From Streptococcus pneumoniae (GTDB taxonomy: Bacteria > Bacillota > Bacilli > Lactobacillales > Streptococcaceae): DNA of 64,000 nt. How positions within the stretch are numbered: the stretch's first letter is position 1; every line of letters starts with the position of its first letter. Position numbers and translations under genes: made by a program. The DNA lies in contig JBFDTN010000001.1 of NCBI GenBank assembly GCA_040719455.1, forward strand, positions 620,001-684,000, read 5' to 3'. The notes under the pieces were generated by a model, which was not told where the DNA came from, did no database searches, and saw nothing but the letters and a program-made list of their open reading frames with translations. Positions 8,846-17,892 of the stretch are shown piece after piece.

Positions 8846-9774
8846 GCGGACTCCTTTCCTGCTTTTCGTACACGAGGGTCAATCCAGCCAGTCAAGTATT
8901 GATTGAGGAGATTATTGATGAGAAATAGACTCCCAAACAAGAGCATGCAGGCTTGAATGACAGGGATGTCCACTGCTTGTAGGGCATGGACAAAGACACT
9001 TCCAATTCCGTTCCAAGCAAAGACTTCCTCTATGATGAGAGAGCCTGTCAATAGGTAGATACAGGTCAGGCTCAGACCTGTTGCTAAGGCAGGCAGAGCA
9101 TTTGGTAGCAAGTGATGTTTGATAATAAAGGAGCGTTTAACGCCGCGTAGCACAGCATTTTCCACGTGGACACTCCTCATCTGCTCACTAATAGCCTTTC
9201 GCACGAGAGCGGTGTATTGCCCAATCAAGGATAGACTCAAGGTCAAACTGGGCAAAAAGACACTGCTCAATCCTGCTTTTCCTGATACGGGAACCCATTT
9301 TAAATGGACCGCAAAAAAGAGAATTAAGAGATAGCCCAGCCAAAAGGTTGGCATGGAGACGCTAGCAAAGGAGAGAAATTGCACCACGCGATCCAGCAAA
9401 GAATCCTTGTGAAGACCACTGATAATCCCTAAGGGCAGAGAAATCACAACAATCAAGAAAAAGGACACAGCTCCTAGATAGAGCGTGGAGACAAAAGCGT
9501 TTGTAACAAGAGGAAACACTGGTACTTTCCAAAGATAGGAAACGTCAAAATCTCCTACGAGAGCCTTTTGCATCCAAATCCAGTACTGCTCCAGCCAGGA
9601 CTTGTCTAAACCTAGGTACTCATTGGCTTGTTTAAGGGCTTCTGGTGTGATGGCAATACGTGAAATGCGCAGGTAGTTTTCGGCAGGATTTTCTGAGGAG
9701 AATTTGGTCAGTAGAAAGGTCAGCATCGAAATCATCAACAGTTCACTGACGAATGAAAGAATTTTTTTAAGCAT
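8842..9774 (-). CDS. nikB: Nik/Opp-type ABC importer, permease subunit 1
   Basis: 310 residues with an N-terminal helix, a hydrophilic loop (ALKQANEYLGLDKSWLEQYW) typical of OppB/NikB, then a permease core with an EAA-type loop (RGVKRSFIIKHHLLPNALP). Separated from nikA by 263 bp with hairpins rather than the usual tight spacing. Confidence 0.78.
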   Translation of the reverse strand: MLKKILSFVSELLMISMLTFLLTKFSSENPAENYLRISRIAITPEALKQANEYLGLDKSWLEQYWIWMQKALVGDFDVSYLWKVPVFPLVTNAFVSTLYLGAVSFFLIVVISLPLGIISGLHKDSLLDRVVQFLSFASVSMPTFWLGYLLILFFAVHLKWVPVSGKAGLSSVFLPSLTLSLSLIGQYTALVRKAISEQMRSVHVENAVLRGVKRSFIIKHHLLPNALPALATGLSLTCIYLLTGSLIIEEVFAWNGIGSVFVHALQAVDIPVIQACMLLFGSLFLINNLLNQYLTGWIDPRVRKAGKESA

Positions 9775-10037
9775 GTCAACTCCTTCTTCACATAGGTTGA
9801 AAAAAGGAAGTTAGGAATCCTCCCAACTCCTTTTTCAAATGATTTAGAGTGGATTGAGAAAGGCATAGGTCAAAGCACGGAGCTTGCAGATAAAACTTTA
9901 GTCCATCAAAGCGATTTAACAATGTCCTGACCTTTCTTCAATTCACTAGATACTCATCAACCATCACATCTAATCTTGGCTGAATATCAGCTCTAGCTGC
10001 GTTTTTATTGCTTAGTCAGATGTTGATGGTTAGAGCA
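9775..10037 (-). other. Structured non-coding spacer between nikA and nikB
   Basis: No credible gene. On the minus transcript a hairpin (9797-9837: arms TTGAAAAA.. and ..TTTTTCAA with bulges) lies before nikB. Another long stem pairs AACCATC/ACATCT near 9970 with its complement near 10020-10033 and encloses a perfect GCTGA-ATA-TCAGC hairpin. These could stabilise the nikA message or attenuate downstream transcription so that the binding protein is made in excess. Confidence 0.45.
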
Positions 10038-11651
10038 TTAGTTAGCCTTGCTGATGAATCGAACAGGGAAGGCATTTTCTTCTGGTGCAAAGCGTACGCC
10101 TTCCAACTCTCCTGTGCGGTAAACAGACACAACAGATTGGTAAGTGATTGGGATATAAAGCGCTTCTTCATGGAGCATGCTCAAAGCTTTTTTGTATCCT
10201 GCATCGACTTTTTCCTCGTCTGCTTCAGCCAAAGTCGTTTTGATGACTTGATCAAGTTCTGGTTTGATAGCAAGTGATTCAAGAGAGATATTTTCTGGAT
10301 GACCGTGTGCTGCTTTTGCAGTGAGGGCTGTCATCCAAGCATGTGGATCCCATGGCGCGCCCCATGAGTAGGTCAACATCATGTCAAAATTACCAGTCTT
10401 AGCATTTGCCCAGTAATCGTCTTCTTCCATGGCTTTTAATTGCACGTCAACGCCAAGTTTTTTCCATTCGCCTTGGAAGTATTCGCCCAAGTCTTTGTCA
10501 GTTGCTTTAGTAGAAATGTATGGCATGTGAACGGTTAATTTTTGTCCGTCTTTTTCACGAATGCCGTCTGCTCCTTTTTTCCAACCTGCTTCATCTAGCA
10601 TTTTTTCTGCTGTTTCAAGGTTGTATTCGTAAGGTGTCAAGCCTGCATCAGCGTGTGGGGTAGATTTGGAGAAAATGGTATCTGCTGGTGTTTCAGTCCC
10701 ACGGAATAAGTCTTCTGCGATAGATTTCTTGTTCATAGCATGGTTCATAGCAATCCGAACAGCCTTATCTTTGAAGATTGGCTGAGAGGCATTAAGAAGC
10801 AACAAGCGAGTGGACATAGGTTGAGAAACATCTGTTGTGTAGGTCTTGTCCTTTGCATATTGGGCAAAGGTATCAAGACCAATCAAGCCGTTACCATATA
10901 GAAGATCAAGATTGCCAGCATCAAACTCTAAAGCGCGTGTTTGCGCATCTGGGATAATTTTGACCGTTACTTCTTTGAGTTTTGGTTTTTCACCCCAGTA
11001 GTTTTCATTGCGGGAAAAGGTAATGTATTCGTTGGCTTTTTTATCTTTGACCACCCATTGACCTGTTCCAATAGGAGCTGCTACGTTGTCCTTAGTCGTA
11101 TCATCCCCTTTAGGGAAACCAGCATCACCTAAGAAACGAATCGGACGAATCATAGCCAAATCGTACAAGGTTGCACTATAAGGCTGTTTGAGCTTGATTT
11201 CAAAAGTATGGTCATCAACAACCTTGTAAGCATCCAACTGTTCTGTAAAGTTAAACCAAGTGTGGTTGCCTTTATTTTCTTCTGAGAAAATGGTGTCAAA
11301 GTTGCGTTTGACGTTTTGAGCGGTAAAGCTGGAGCCGTCTGAGAATTTCGCATCGCGAAGCTTGAAGGTATAAGTCTTGCCATCTTCGCTAAGTTTCCAA
11401 GATTCTGCAAGCATAGGCTCAATCACGCCATTATCTCCATAGCGGACTAAGCCTTCATAGACCATATCTTGGATGACAAATTGGTCAGGATTGTAGCGGT
11501 GAGGATTGACATCCCCAAAGTCTTCTCCCCAAGCAAGAGTAAGGCTATCCTTGCTGCTGGCTGATGGAGCAGCTGCATTTTTCCCTGACTGGCAAGCCAC
11601 GAGAACCACAGCACATAGAGCTGTGAATAGGAGCAATAATTTCTTTTTCAT
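10038..11651 (-). CDS. nikA: Nik/Opp-type ABC importer, substrate-binding lipoprotein
   Basis: 537 residues. A lipoprotein signal ends at lipobox LVAC (Cys20). The mature part is a family 5 extracellular solute-binding protein with the signature region (DLLYGNGLIG; AEKMLDEAGWKKGADGI) and length of NikA/OppA/DppA. Position at the end of a cobalamin operon suggests nickel or cobalt (free or chelated) as cargo, but peptide transport cannot be excluded: the binding pocket cannot be read from sequence. It starts 19 bp after the oxidoreductase gene, so it shares its transcript. Confidence 0.78.
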   Translation of the reverse strand: MKKKLLLLFTALCAVVLVACQSGKNAAAPSASSKDSLTLAWGEDFGDVNPHRYNPDQFVIQDMVYEGLVRYGDNGVIEPMLAESWKLSEDGKTYTFKLRDAKFSDGSSFTAQNVKRNFDTIFSEENKGNHTWFNFTEQLDAYKVVDDHTFEIKLKQPYSATLYDLAMIRPIRFLGDAGFPKGDDTTKDNVAAPIGTGQWVVKDKKANEYITFSRNENYWGEKPKLKEVTVKIIPDAQTRALEFDAGNLDLLYGNGLIGLDTFAQYAKDKTYTTDVSQPMSTRLLLLNASQPIFKDKAVRIAMNHAMNKKSIAEDLFRGTETPADTIFSKSTPHADAGLTPYEYNLETAEKMLDEAGWKKGADGIREKDGQKLTVHMPYISTKATDKDLGEYFQGEWKKLGVDVQLKAMEEDDYWANAKTGNFDMMLTYSWGAPWDPHAWMTALTAKAAHGHPENISLESLAIKPELDQVIKTTLAEADEEKVDAGYKKALSMLHEEALYIPITYQSVVSVYRTGELEGVRFAPEENAFPVRFISKAN

Positions 11652-11670
11652 GTTTTTTCTTTCTAAATAT

Positions 11671-12774
11671 TTAGTAGTTATCTTCTAAATAATCGCGAAG
11701 CTCTTCAACAAAAGAGCTTGGAAGTTGCAGATGATCTTGCAAGTCATCTGTGTAGCGCACAATGATATCTTCTTCTCTTTGTTCCACCACTTTTTGAGTC
11801 CAGTCAGGATCTAGCAACAGCGCCTTTCCTAGGGCAAACAAGGGAATGCCTGCTGCTAGGACCTGGTTAGCATCCTTACCTGTCTGAATACCTCCAACGC
11901 CTATCAAAGGAACACGTTGGTCAATTTTCTTCAAAATCTGATGGACAATAGGCTCACCCTCTTTAGGATTGCGAATCGACGATTGAAAGACTTGATTGAC
12001 CGACATATGAAGATAATCAACATCTAGGCGAATGAGTTGCTCTAAGAGCTGTAAGGTGTCATAGAGCTGGATACCTGGCTCTTCGATCTCTTCAGGTGAG
12101 AAACGATAACCGATGAGAAAAAGTCGATTGGCTTTCTCCTTTACCAAAGCCTTGGCTTTTTTGAGTAAGGTTTTGGCAAACCGCATGCGGTTATTGAGCG
12201 TTCCGCCCCACTTGTCCCGACGTCTGTTGGAGTGAGGGGAGAGAAATTGCTGGATCAGATAGGTGTTGGCTCCGTGGAGCTCAACGCCGTCAAATCCTGC
12301 TTTGATGGCTCGTCCAATCGCTGCAAGAAAATCATTCATGACCTGATCGACTTCTTCGTAGCTCAGCGCGCGTGGGGTATCTACATAGCCGTGCAAGGCC
12401 TTAACAGCACTTGGTGCTACTGGTTGCTGTTCGATCACATCTGGCAGAACCATACGACCTCCGTGATAAAGCTGAAGGACTGCAAGGCTTCCCTTTGCTT
12501 GAATAGCTGTTGCTAAGCGGCTTAAGCCTTCTATTTTATCATCTTCTGCCACGCTAAAGCTGTCCGCAAAAGCCTGTCCTTGGGGATGCACATAGGCACT
12601 ACCTGTGATAATCATCCCTACCCCTTCTGCACGACGCGCATAGTAGTCAATATCTGCCTGCGATACATAACCGCCAGGCTCACAACAACTGATGGTCATA
12701 GGGGCTAAAATCACACGATTGCGGGTCCGTAAACCATTCTTAAAGACAAATCGTTCTTGAATAGCTGTTTCCAT
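11671..12774 (-). CDS. Old yellow enzyme-type NADH:flavin oxidoreductase
   Basis: 367 residues of a single FMN TIM barrel. Diagnostic parts are APMT(I/S) near the N-terminus, the substrate/FMN block HGANTYLIQQFLSPHSNRR, and the phosphate-binding region GVGGIQTGKDANQVL followed by FALGKALLLDPDW. It lacks the long C-terminal 4Fe-4S/NAD domain of dienoyl-CoA reductases. ATGA overlap with cobC shows operon membership. It has no known step in B12 synthesis; a redox support role is only a guess. Confidence 0.8.
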   Translation of the reverse strand: METAIQERFVFKNGLRTRNRVILAPMTISCCEPGGYVSQADIDYYARRAEGVGMIITGSAYVHPQGQAFADSFSVAEDDKIEGLSRLATAIQAKGSLAVLQLYHGGRMVLPDVIEQQPVAPSAVKALHGYVDTPRALSYEEVDQVMNDFLAAIGRAIKAGFDGVELHGANTYLIQQFLSPHSNRRRDKWGGTLNNRMRFAKTLLKKAKALVKEKANRLFLIGYRFSPEEIEEPGIQLYDTLQLLEQLIRLDVDYLHMSVNQVFQSSIRNPKEGEPIVHQILKKIDQRVPLIGVGGIQTGKDANQVLAAGIPLFALGKALLLDPDWTQKVVEQREEDIIVRYTDDLQDHLQLPSSFVEELRDYLEDNY

Positions 12775-13364
12775 TAAGATTCCTCCTTTCTATTTAAAAT
12801 AGAGATGTGCCATTCAGATGAATGGCGATTGTCAAAACAAGTGACTGTTCCTTGGGGGAAATCAAGGTCCCAAAAGACAGCTTGTGGATCAATCAAACGC
12901 TGATAAATCAAGCGTAGAACGCCCAAATGAGCGACAATCGCAATGCTGTCCGTTCTATGACGATGAACCAAGTCATCTGTCACTTGCCAAACACGTTGTT
13001 GAAAGTGTGAAAACTTTTCCGCCTGAGAAGGCGTCACATCAAAGGGAGCCTTTAGCCAAGCCTGCCATTCTGTGGGAAATTTCGCTTCAATCTCATCTGC
13101 CATCAAGCCCTCCCATTTGCCAAAACCTTTTTCATTAAGTTCTGGAAGGCTCAGGCTGTTAGAGCCAAATACGATGTCAGCGGTTTCTTTTGCTCGTCGT
13201 AAGGAACTGGTATAAATCTGGCAAAGAGGAATTCCCTCCATAATAGCTCGCAGCTGCAGGGCTTGTTGCTTGCCTTTAGCATTGATGGAAACATCGCTGC
13301 TACCGTAAAAGCACCTTCGTTTATTGTAATCGGTTTCACCGTGTCGCATGAGAAAAATCTTCAT
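12774..13364 (-). CDS. cobC: Alpha-ribazole phosphatase (histidine phosphatase family)
   Basis: 196 residues with the phosphohistidine motif LMRHGETDYN (His8), a second Arg in SSLRRAKETA and the late catalytic His in IVAHLGVLR. Broad histidine phosphatases share these, but overlap with cobS (4 bp) makes alpha-ribazole-5'-phosphate (or cobalamin-5'-phosphate) dephosphorylation the likely job. Confidence 0.85.
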   Translation of the reverse strand: MKIFLMRHGETDYNKRRCFYGSSDVSINAKGKQQALQLRAIMEGIPLCQIYTSSLRRAKETADIVFGSNSLSLPELNEKGFGKWEGLMADEIEAKFPTEWQAWLKAPFDVTPSQAEKFSHFQQRVWQVTDDLVHRHRTDSIAIVAHLGVLRLIYQRLIDPQAVFWDLDFPQGTVTCFDNRHSSEWHISILNRKEES

Positions 13365-14083
13365 AGCATGAGTCCTAGGAGTAATAAAATATGCGAAATT
13401 TCGACAAAGGCACCCAAGGTATCCCCCGTATGCCCATCGATTTCGCCATAGACAAATTGACGATAGAGCAGAGCGCCACCAAAGACCAAGGCATAGCCAA
13501 GGAGACCTTTTAGCCCAAAGCCAAATCCTAAAACAAGAATGGGCAGGATTTGAGCAAGAGCGATTTGCACAATCGTAACTCCTTCAAAGAATTGCCCAGA
13601 ACCACCGGCTGCACGCGCATACTTCATTTGATAGAGCTGTAAAGCAAGACCGGCTTTCCCAATCATGGTGAGGCTTGCAACAATCAACCACTTGGGCTCA
13701 GGCAGATAGGAAAAAGAAATCACCATCAATCCATAATAGAGAATAAGGGCTAAAACGCCATTACTCCCAATGCGACTGTCTTTCATAATCTCAAGCATAC
13801 GCTCTTTATTGCGAGAGGAGAACAAGCCATCTGCCATGTCTGCTAGACCGTCCAAGTGAAATCCTCCTGTCAGTAAAACGTCAAATAAAAGGGTCAAAAC
13901 CCAAGCCACCATATCTGGTAAAACCAGCTGAACCAGATAGAAAAAGAGAGCAGAAAGCGAGCCAAGTAAAAGCCCAAACAAGCTAATAATCGGAATGCCC
14001 TTTCGCACATAAACCAAATCTACTTCCTTGTTGATGGCAATGCGGCTGAAAAATTGGGTATAGATAATCAGGGATTGAATCAT
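13361..14083 (-). CDS. cobS: Adenosylcobinamide-GDP ribazoletransferase (cobalamin synthase)
   Basis: 240 residues, strongly hydrophobic with about six membrane segments. The family motif FHLDGLADMADGLFSSRNKERMLEIMKDS (in part: DGLADMADGL, then MKDSRIGSNG) holds the acidic metal-binding residues. Joins adenosylcobinamide-GDP to alpha-ribazole (phosphate) at the membrane. Overlaps cobU by 4 bp and cobC by 4 bp. Confidence 0.93.
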   Translation of the reverse strand: MIQSLIIYTQFFSRIAINKEVDLVYVRKGIPIISLFGLLLGSLSALFFYLVQLVLPDMVAWVLTLLFDVLLTGGFHLDGLADMADGLFSSRNKERMLEIMKDSRIGSNGVLALILYYGLMVISFSYLPEPKWLIVASLTMIGKAGLALQLYQMKYARAAGGSGQFFEGVTIVQIALAQILPILVLGFGFGLKGLLGYALVFGGALLYRQFVYGEIDGHTGDTLGAFVEISHILLLLGLML

Positions 14084-14664
14084 TTTAATCGTTGTGAGAG
14101 TCCACAGATGACAAGATAGACCTCACTTGCCTCCTTTGCCAATGTTTGATTGATTGTACCAAGAACATCTCTGAAATAGCGTCCGAGCTTGGTTTCTGGT
14201 ACAATCCCAAGCCCAATTTCATTGGTTACGACGTAGAGAGTCATGTCTTTCTTTGATACAACCTCTAAAATAGCTGCCCATTCCTCAGTTATTTTCTGTG
14301 TGACGAGAGCTTGCTCCTCTTTGGTGAGAAAATGCTCGTCATCCATCAGGATTTTTTCTGGGAAGTCGTGTTCAATCATGTCAAACAAGACATTGGTCGT
14401 GAGCATCGTAGCGCAGTCCAGCAGATAATAGTCATAATCCTGCTGAGCTAGCCATTCACCAATCTGAGCGTACTGCTCGTGGGTATCCCAAGCCTTGGGT
14501 CTGCGTTCTTGATGCAGACGCACCCGCTCCTGCCACTCGTCATCTCTATGCTTACTGATACCTGTGGCAATATAGCAGACCCTTTCCTTCTCCCAAATTC
14601 TCTCCTCGGTGAAGCGAGATTTGCCACTGCGTGCGCCACCTGTCACTAAAATGAGCTTACCCAT
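14080..14664 (-). CDS. cobU: Adenosylcobinamide kinase/guanylyltransferase
   Basis: 194 residues from ATG 14664, chosen because GGAGAG sits 5 bases upstream and the family begins near this Met; the open frame continues 8 codons further up. P-loop GGARSGKS, followed by RVCYIATG and a C-terminal [12 protein letters not shown] block typical of CobU. Phosphorylates then guanylylates adenosylcobinamide. Its start overlaps the hemL stop. Confidence 0.94.
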   Translation of the reverse strand: MGKLILVTGGARSGKSRFTEERIWEKERVCYIATGISKHRDDEWQERVRLHQERRPKAWDTHEQYAQIGEWLAQQDYDYYLLDCATMLTTNVLFDMIEHDFPEKILMDDEHFLTKEEQALVTQKITEEWAAILEVVSKKDMTLYVVTNEIGLGIVPETKLGRYFRDVLGTINQTLAKEASEVYLVICGLSQRLK

Positions 14665-15943
14665 AAATCTCTCCAAATACTTCTTCAAAGGCTGAAAGTG
14701 TCACTTCAATATCCTCCTTGGTATGAGCAGTGGACATGAAGTTTGACTCATATTGTGAAGGTGCTAGGTAGATTCCTTTAGCAAGCAAGGCTTTGTGTAC
14801 TCGTGCAAAGAGCTCTTGATCACTGTTTTTGGAATCTTCAAAATTTCGGACTGGATGTGGGTTAAAGAAGAAGCCAAACATGGTGCCGCAATGAACGACT
14901 TGAAGCGGGACTTGATAGCGCTTAGCCAAATCTTTTAGACCATGGCAGAGCTGATCTACACGCTCCTCCATTTGTTTGAAAAGCTCAAGTGTCAAGCCTT
15001 TGACCGTTTCATAACCTGCTGTCATAGCGATTGGATTGCCCGATAAAGTCCCTGCTTGGTAAATAGCTCCAAGAGGTGCCACGGCATCCATATATTCTTT
15101 TTTCCCGCCAAATACGGCAACAGGAAATCCACCGCCAACGACTTTCCCAAGACAAAGCAAATCAGGCTCTACTTGATACAATCCCGTAGCCCCTGTATAA
15201 CTCGCTCGAAATCCTGTCATGACCTCATCCATGATAAAGAGTGCTCCGTATTGCTGAGTCAAATCGCGAATGAGTTGGATAAAGTCTTTATCTGCTGGGA
15301 TAAGCCCCATATTTCCTGCAACGCCTTCAATGATAACGCCTGCAATCTCCGCTCCTTGCTGCTCAAAACACTCTCGGAGGGCGTCTTTATCATTGTAGGG
15401 AAGTGTTAAGGTATCTTGTGCTGTTGCTGCTGGGACACCAGGAGAGTTGGGCAGACCAAACGTTGCTACACCAGAGCCTGCCTGCACTAAAAAGGCATCG
15501 CTATGACCGTGGTAGCAGCCGATGAATTTAACAATCTTATCTCGCTTGGTTACACCTCTAGCGACTCGAATGGCACTCATGGTTGCTTCTGTTCCAGAGC
15601 TGACCATCCGCAAACGTTCTAAGTAAGGCACTCGTTCTTGTAGAAGTTTTCCTAAGCGTGTCTCTAAAGGACTAGGAGCTCCGTAACTTGTCCCTTTTTC
15701 CACGGCTTCTTTGACCGCTTCAATGACCTCATCCTTGGCATGCCCCAAAATCATCGGTCCCCAAGACAAGACATAATCAATATAGCGGTTGCCATCGACA
15801 TCGTAAAGATAAGCTCCCTTAGCCTTGTCAATAAAAATAGGACTTCCCCCCACTGCCTTAAAGGCACGAACAGGGCTATTGACTCCACCAGGGAAAATGC
15901 TTTGCGCCTCTTCAAAGGCCTGTTTTGATGCTTCAATACTCAT
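14657..15943 (-). CDS. hemL: Glutamate-1-semialdehyde 2,1-aminomutase
   Basis: 428 residues, full length. The PLP aminotransferase class III signature is present: [13 protein letters not shown], then Lys in [16 protein letters not shown], and the aminomutase-typical [13 protein letters not shown]. Last step of the C5 route to 5-aminolevulinate. It follows hemB by 1 base. Confidence 0.95.
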   Translation of the reverse strand: MSIEASKQAFEEAQSIFPGGVNSPVRAFKAVGGSPIFIDKAKGAYLYDVDGNRYIDYVLSWGPMILGHAKDEVIEAVKEAVEKGTSYGAPSPLETRLGKLLQERVPYLERLRMVSSGTEATMSAIRVARGVTKRDKIVKFIGCYHGHSDAFLVQAGSGVATFGLPNSPGVPAATAQDTLTLPYNDKDALRECFEQQGAEIAGVIIEGVAGNMGLIPADKDFIQLIRDLTQQYGALFIMDEVMTGFRASYTGATGLYQVEPDLLCLGKVVGGGFPVAVFGGKKEYMDAVAPLGAIYQAGTLSGNPIAMTAGYETVKGLTLELFKQMEERVDQLCHGLKDLAKRYQVPLQVVHCGTMFGFFFNPHPVRNFEDSKNSDQELFARVHKALLAKGIYLAPSQYESNFMSTAHTKEDIEVTLSAFEEVFGEIYG

Positions 15944-15944
15944 A

Positions 15945-16925
15945 CTAGACTCCTTTTTTTGATAGGTATAAAGCTAAATCCTTGGCAAAATAGGTAATGA
16001 TGATGTCCGCTCCTGCACGTTTCATACCAAGCAGTGTTTCCAACATCACTCTTTCCTCATCAATCCAGCCATTTTGCCCTGCCGCCTTAATCATGGCATA
16101 TTCGCCACTGACATTGTAGGCTACTAACGGCAGGTTGCTCTGATTTTTCACATCACGCAGAATATCTAAAAAAGCAAGAGCTGGTTTGACCATGAGAAAA
16201 TCTGCCCCTTCTGCTTCGTCGCTTCTCGCTTCTCTGAGCGCTTCTAGACGATTTGCTGGATCCATCTGATAGGTTTTGCGATCTCCAAAGGCTGGAGCAC
16301 TTTCTCCTGCATCTCGAAAAGGACCGTAAAAACTAGAGGCAAATTTAATCGCATAAGACATAATGGCAATGTCTTCAAAACCAGCTTTATCAAGTCCCTG
16401 ACGAATGGCATAAACATAACCATCCATGGCATTAGACGGAGCAATAATATCCGCCCCTGCACGCGCTTGGCTAACAGCCACTTCCACCAAACGCTCCAAG
16501 GACGCATCGTTTAACACATGCTCTCCCTCTAAAATCCCACAGTGTCCATGGCTGGTAAATTCGCACAAACAAGTATCTGCCACAAGGAGCACTTCTGGGT
16601 AATGGTCTTTTATCAAGCGAATGGCTTGCTGGACAATGCCGTTTTCATCTGATGCTTGCGAGCCAATCTCATCTTTATGAGCAGGAATTCCAAAAATGAT
16701 AAAGGCTTGAATCCCCAATTTTACACATTCCTCAACTTCTGATAGTAAATTTAGCAAGGAAAATTGGAAAACGCCTGGCATGGAAGCTACTTCTTGTTTT
16801 TCTTCCAAACCTTCCTTGACAAATAAGGGCTGAATCACATCATGGACAGAAAGCTGTGTTTCTCTCACCATGTCTCGCATAGCAGCTGTCCTTCTCAATC
16901 TCCGATGTCTAGTAAATGGTGTCAT
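15945..16925 (-). CDS. hemB: Porphobilinogen synthase (ALA dehydratase)
   Basis: 326 residues. The zinc-binding Cys cluster is visible (DTCLCEF, then HGHCG), as are the two active-site lysines ([12 protein letters not shown] and MVKPALAF). Condenses two 5-aminolevulinates to porphobilinogen. RBS GGAAAGAAG lies before the ATG. The gene was probably once directly behind hemD; a dapA-like gene now lies between, and a 17-bp repeat of the hemB start region occurs at the start of that gene. Confidence 0.95.
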   Translation of the reverse strand: MTPFTRHRRLRRTAAMRDMVRETQLSVHDVIQPLFVKEGLEEKQEVASMPGVFQFSLLNLLSEVEECVKLGIQAFIIFGIPAHKDEIGSQASDENGIVQQAIRLIKDHYPEVLLVADTCLCEFTSHGHCGILEGEHVLNDASLERLVEVAVSQARAGADIIAPSNAMDGYVYAIRQGLDKAGFEDIAIMSYAIKFASSFYGPFRDAGESAPAFGDRKTYQMDPANRLEALREARSDEAEGADFLMVKPALAFLDILRDVKNQSNLPLVAYNVSGEYAMIKAAGQNGWIDEERVMLETLLGMKRAGADIIITYFAKDLALYLSKKGV

Positions 16926-16934
16926 TTTTTCTTC
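16918..16934 (-). repeat. 17-bp direct repeat, copy at hemB start
   Basis: GGTGTCATTTTTTCTTC (plus-strand reading) is identical at 16918-16934 and 17885-17901, covering the start codon and RBS-proximal region of hemB and of the dapA-like gene. The two copies frame a 967-bp unit. Confidence 0.85.
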
Positions 16935-17052
16935 TTTCCTATAATATATAATGCAGTAAGCTACTGCTAAAGCCCAAGTGCAAGACTTGGAATAAATACT
17001 TTAAAAAAAAAGGGGGGGGCTCTGATAAGTTACACTTAAAAATCTTGAATTT
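16926..17052 (-). other. Hairpin-rich spacer upstream of hemB
   Basis: Two perfect hairpins (GCAGTA/TACTGC at 16953-16967 and CCAAGT/ACTTGG at 16974-16990) and a mononucleotide block A9-G8 (17003-17019, plus strand) lie before hemB. TATATT near 16945 with TTTAGC 17 bp upstream could serve as a weak promoter restoring hemB expression after the insertion. Confidence 0.45.
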
Positions 17053-17892
17053 TTATTTTTCTAGTAAATTTTCATTTCCAATAGGTGATCTACATATACC
17101 AAAATTAATGTTCTCAATTTTAGAGATTTCGTTCTTTATAAAGGGGAGTGGTGATTTTTCAAATAGTTTATCAATTTGGCATTTTAAGAAATGATCGCAC
17201 TGAGCACTTTCATTTGCTCGTAATGAATCAAACCAGTGTTTAACTTCATTTGGATATAGATTTCCTGCAATTGAAGATAAACTATTATATCCCAATCTGA
17301 TTTTCTGTTCTAGGTCTTTTTCCCCACCAGCAAAATAATGAAGTGGTCTATCAATTACTTCGTTTAACTTTAAAACTTTTTTGGGATCCCCAGCTTCTTT
17401 CACTCCTACTACTAACTGATTACTAATTAAATCAATACATGACTTAATTGATAGATCAAAACCAGTTCTCAAAGGATTATTATAGATAATCGCTGGCTTG
17501 TTAGCTGCTTCAATGATTGCAGATGTGTAGGACAACGCTTCTTTTTGAGTTGGCAATACATAGGGAGAATAGCCAATCAAAATAGCTGATATTTGAGGTA
17601 TCTTATTTATTTTCATAGCAAGCTCTCGCGCCTCAATTTGTCTAATACTAGATACACCAAATATTAATTGAAAATCAGAGTCAACTTTTAAAGATGGTAA
17701 GTAATCAATCAACTCAAGTTTTTCGTTTAAACTTAATGAATGCTGCTCACCTGTCGAACCACAAATTAACACAGATTTTATCCCAAGCTTGTTTAAATAC
17801 TCAATATGGGCAAATGTTGCTTCAATATTCAAATCTTCATTTTTATGAAAAGCTGTAGGTACAGCGATATGATAGTCATTTAAGGGTGTCAT
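17053..17892 (-). CDS. DHDPS/N-acetylneuraminate lyase family aldolase, inserted in the hem genes
   Basis: 279 residues from ATG 17892 (RBS AAAGGAAG); the frame is open further but starts inside hemD. A class I aldolase barrel of the DapA/NanA family: GSTGEQHSLS phosphate/carboxylate loop, Tyr in IYNNPLRTG, and the Schiff-base Lys in VVGVKEAGDP. Which keto acid and aldehyde it uses is not evident. Codon use is clearly more AT-rich than the hem genes on both sides, and no B12 step needs such an enzyme. It lies between 17-bp direct repeats and overlaps the hemD end by 17 bp, pointing to insertion by transfer. Confidence 0.82.
   Translation of the reverse strand: MTPLNDYHIAVPTAFHKNEDLNIEATFAHIEYLNKLGIKSVLICGSTGEQHSLSLNEKLELIDYLPSLKVDSDFQLIFGVSSIRQIEARELAMKINKIPQISAILIGYSPYVLPTQKEALSYTSAIIEAANKPAIIYNNPLRTGFDLSIKSCIDLISNQLVVGVKEAGDPKKVLKLNEVIDRPLHYFAGGEKDLEQKIRLGYNSLSSIAGNLYPNEVKHWFDSLRANESAQCDHFLKCQIDKLFEKSPLPFIKNEISKIENINFGICRSPIGNENLLEK

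Noticed and set aside
9775..10037. Small peptide genes between nikA and nikB
   Set aside because: Short frames lack RBS and similarity; the region is better explained by RNA structure.
6488..11651. Firm assignment of the ABC importer to nickel
   Set aside because: The binding protein family includes peptide and metal binders; only context supports a metal.
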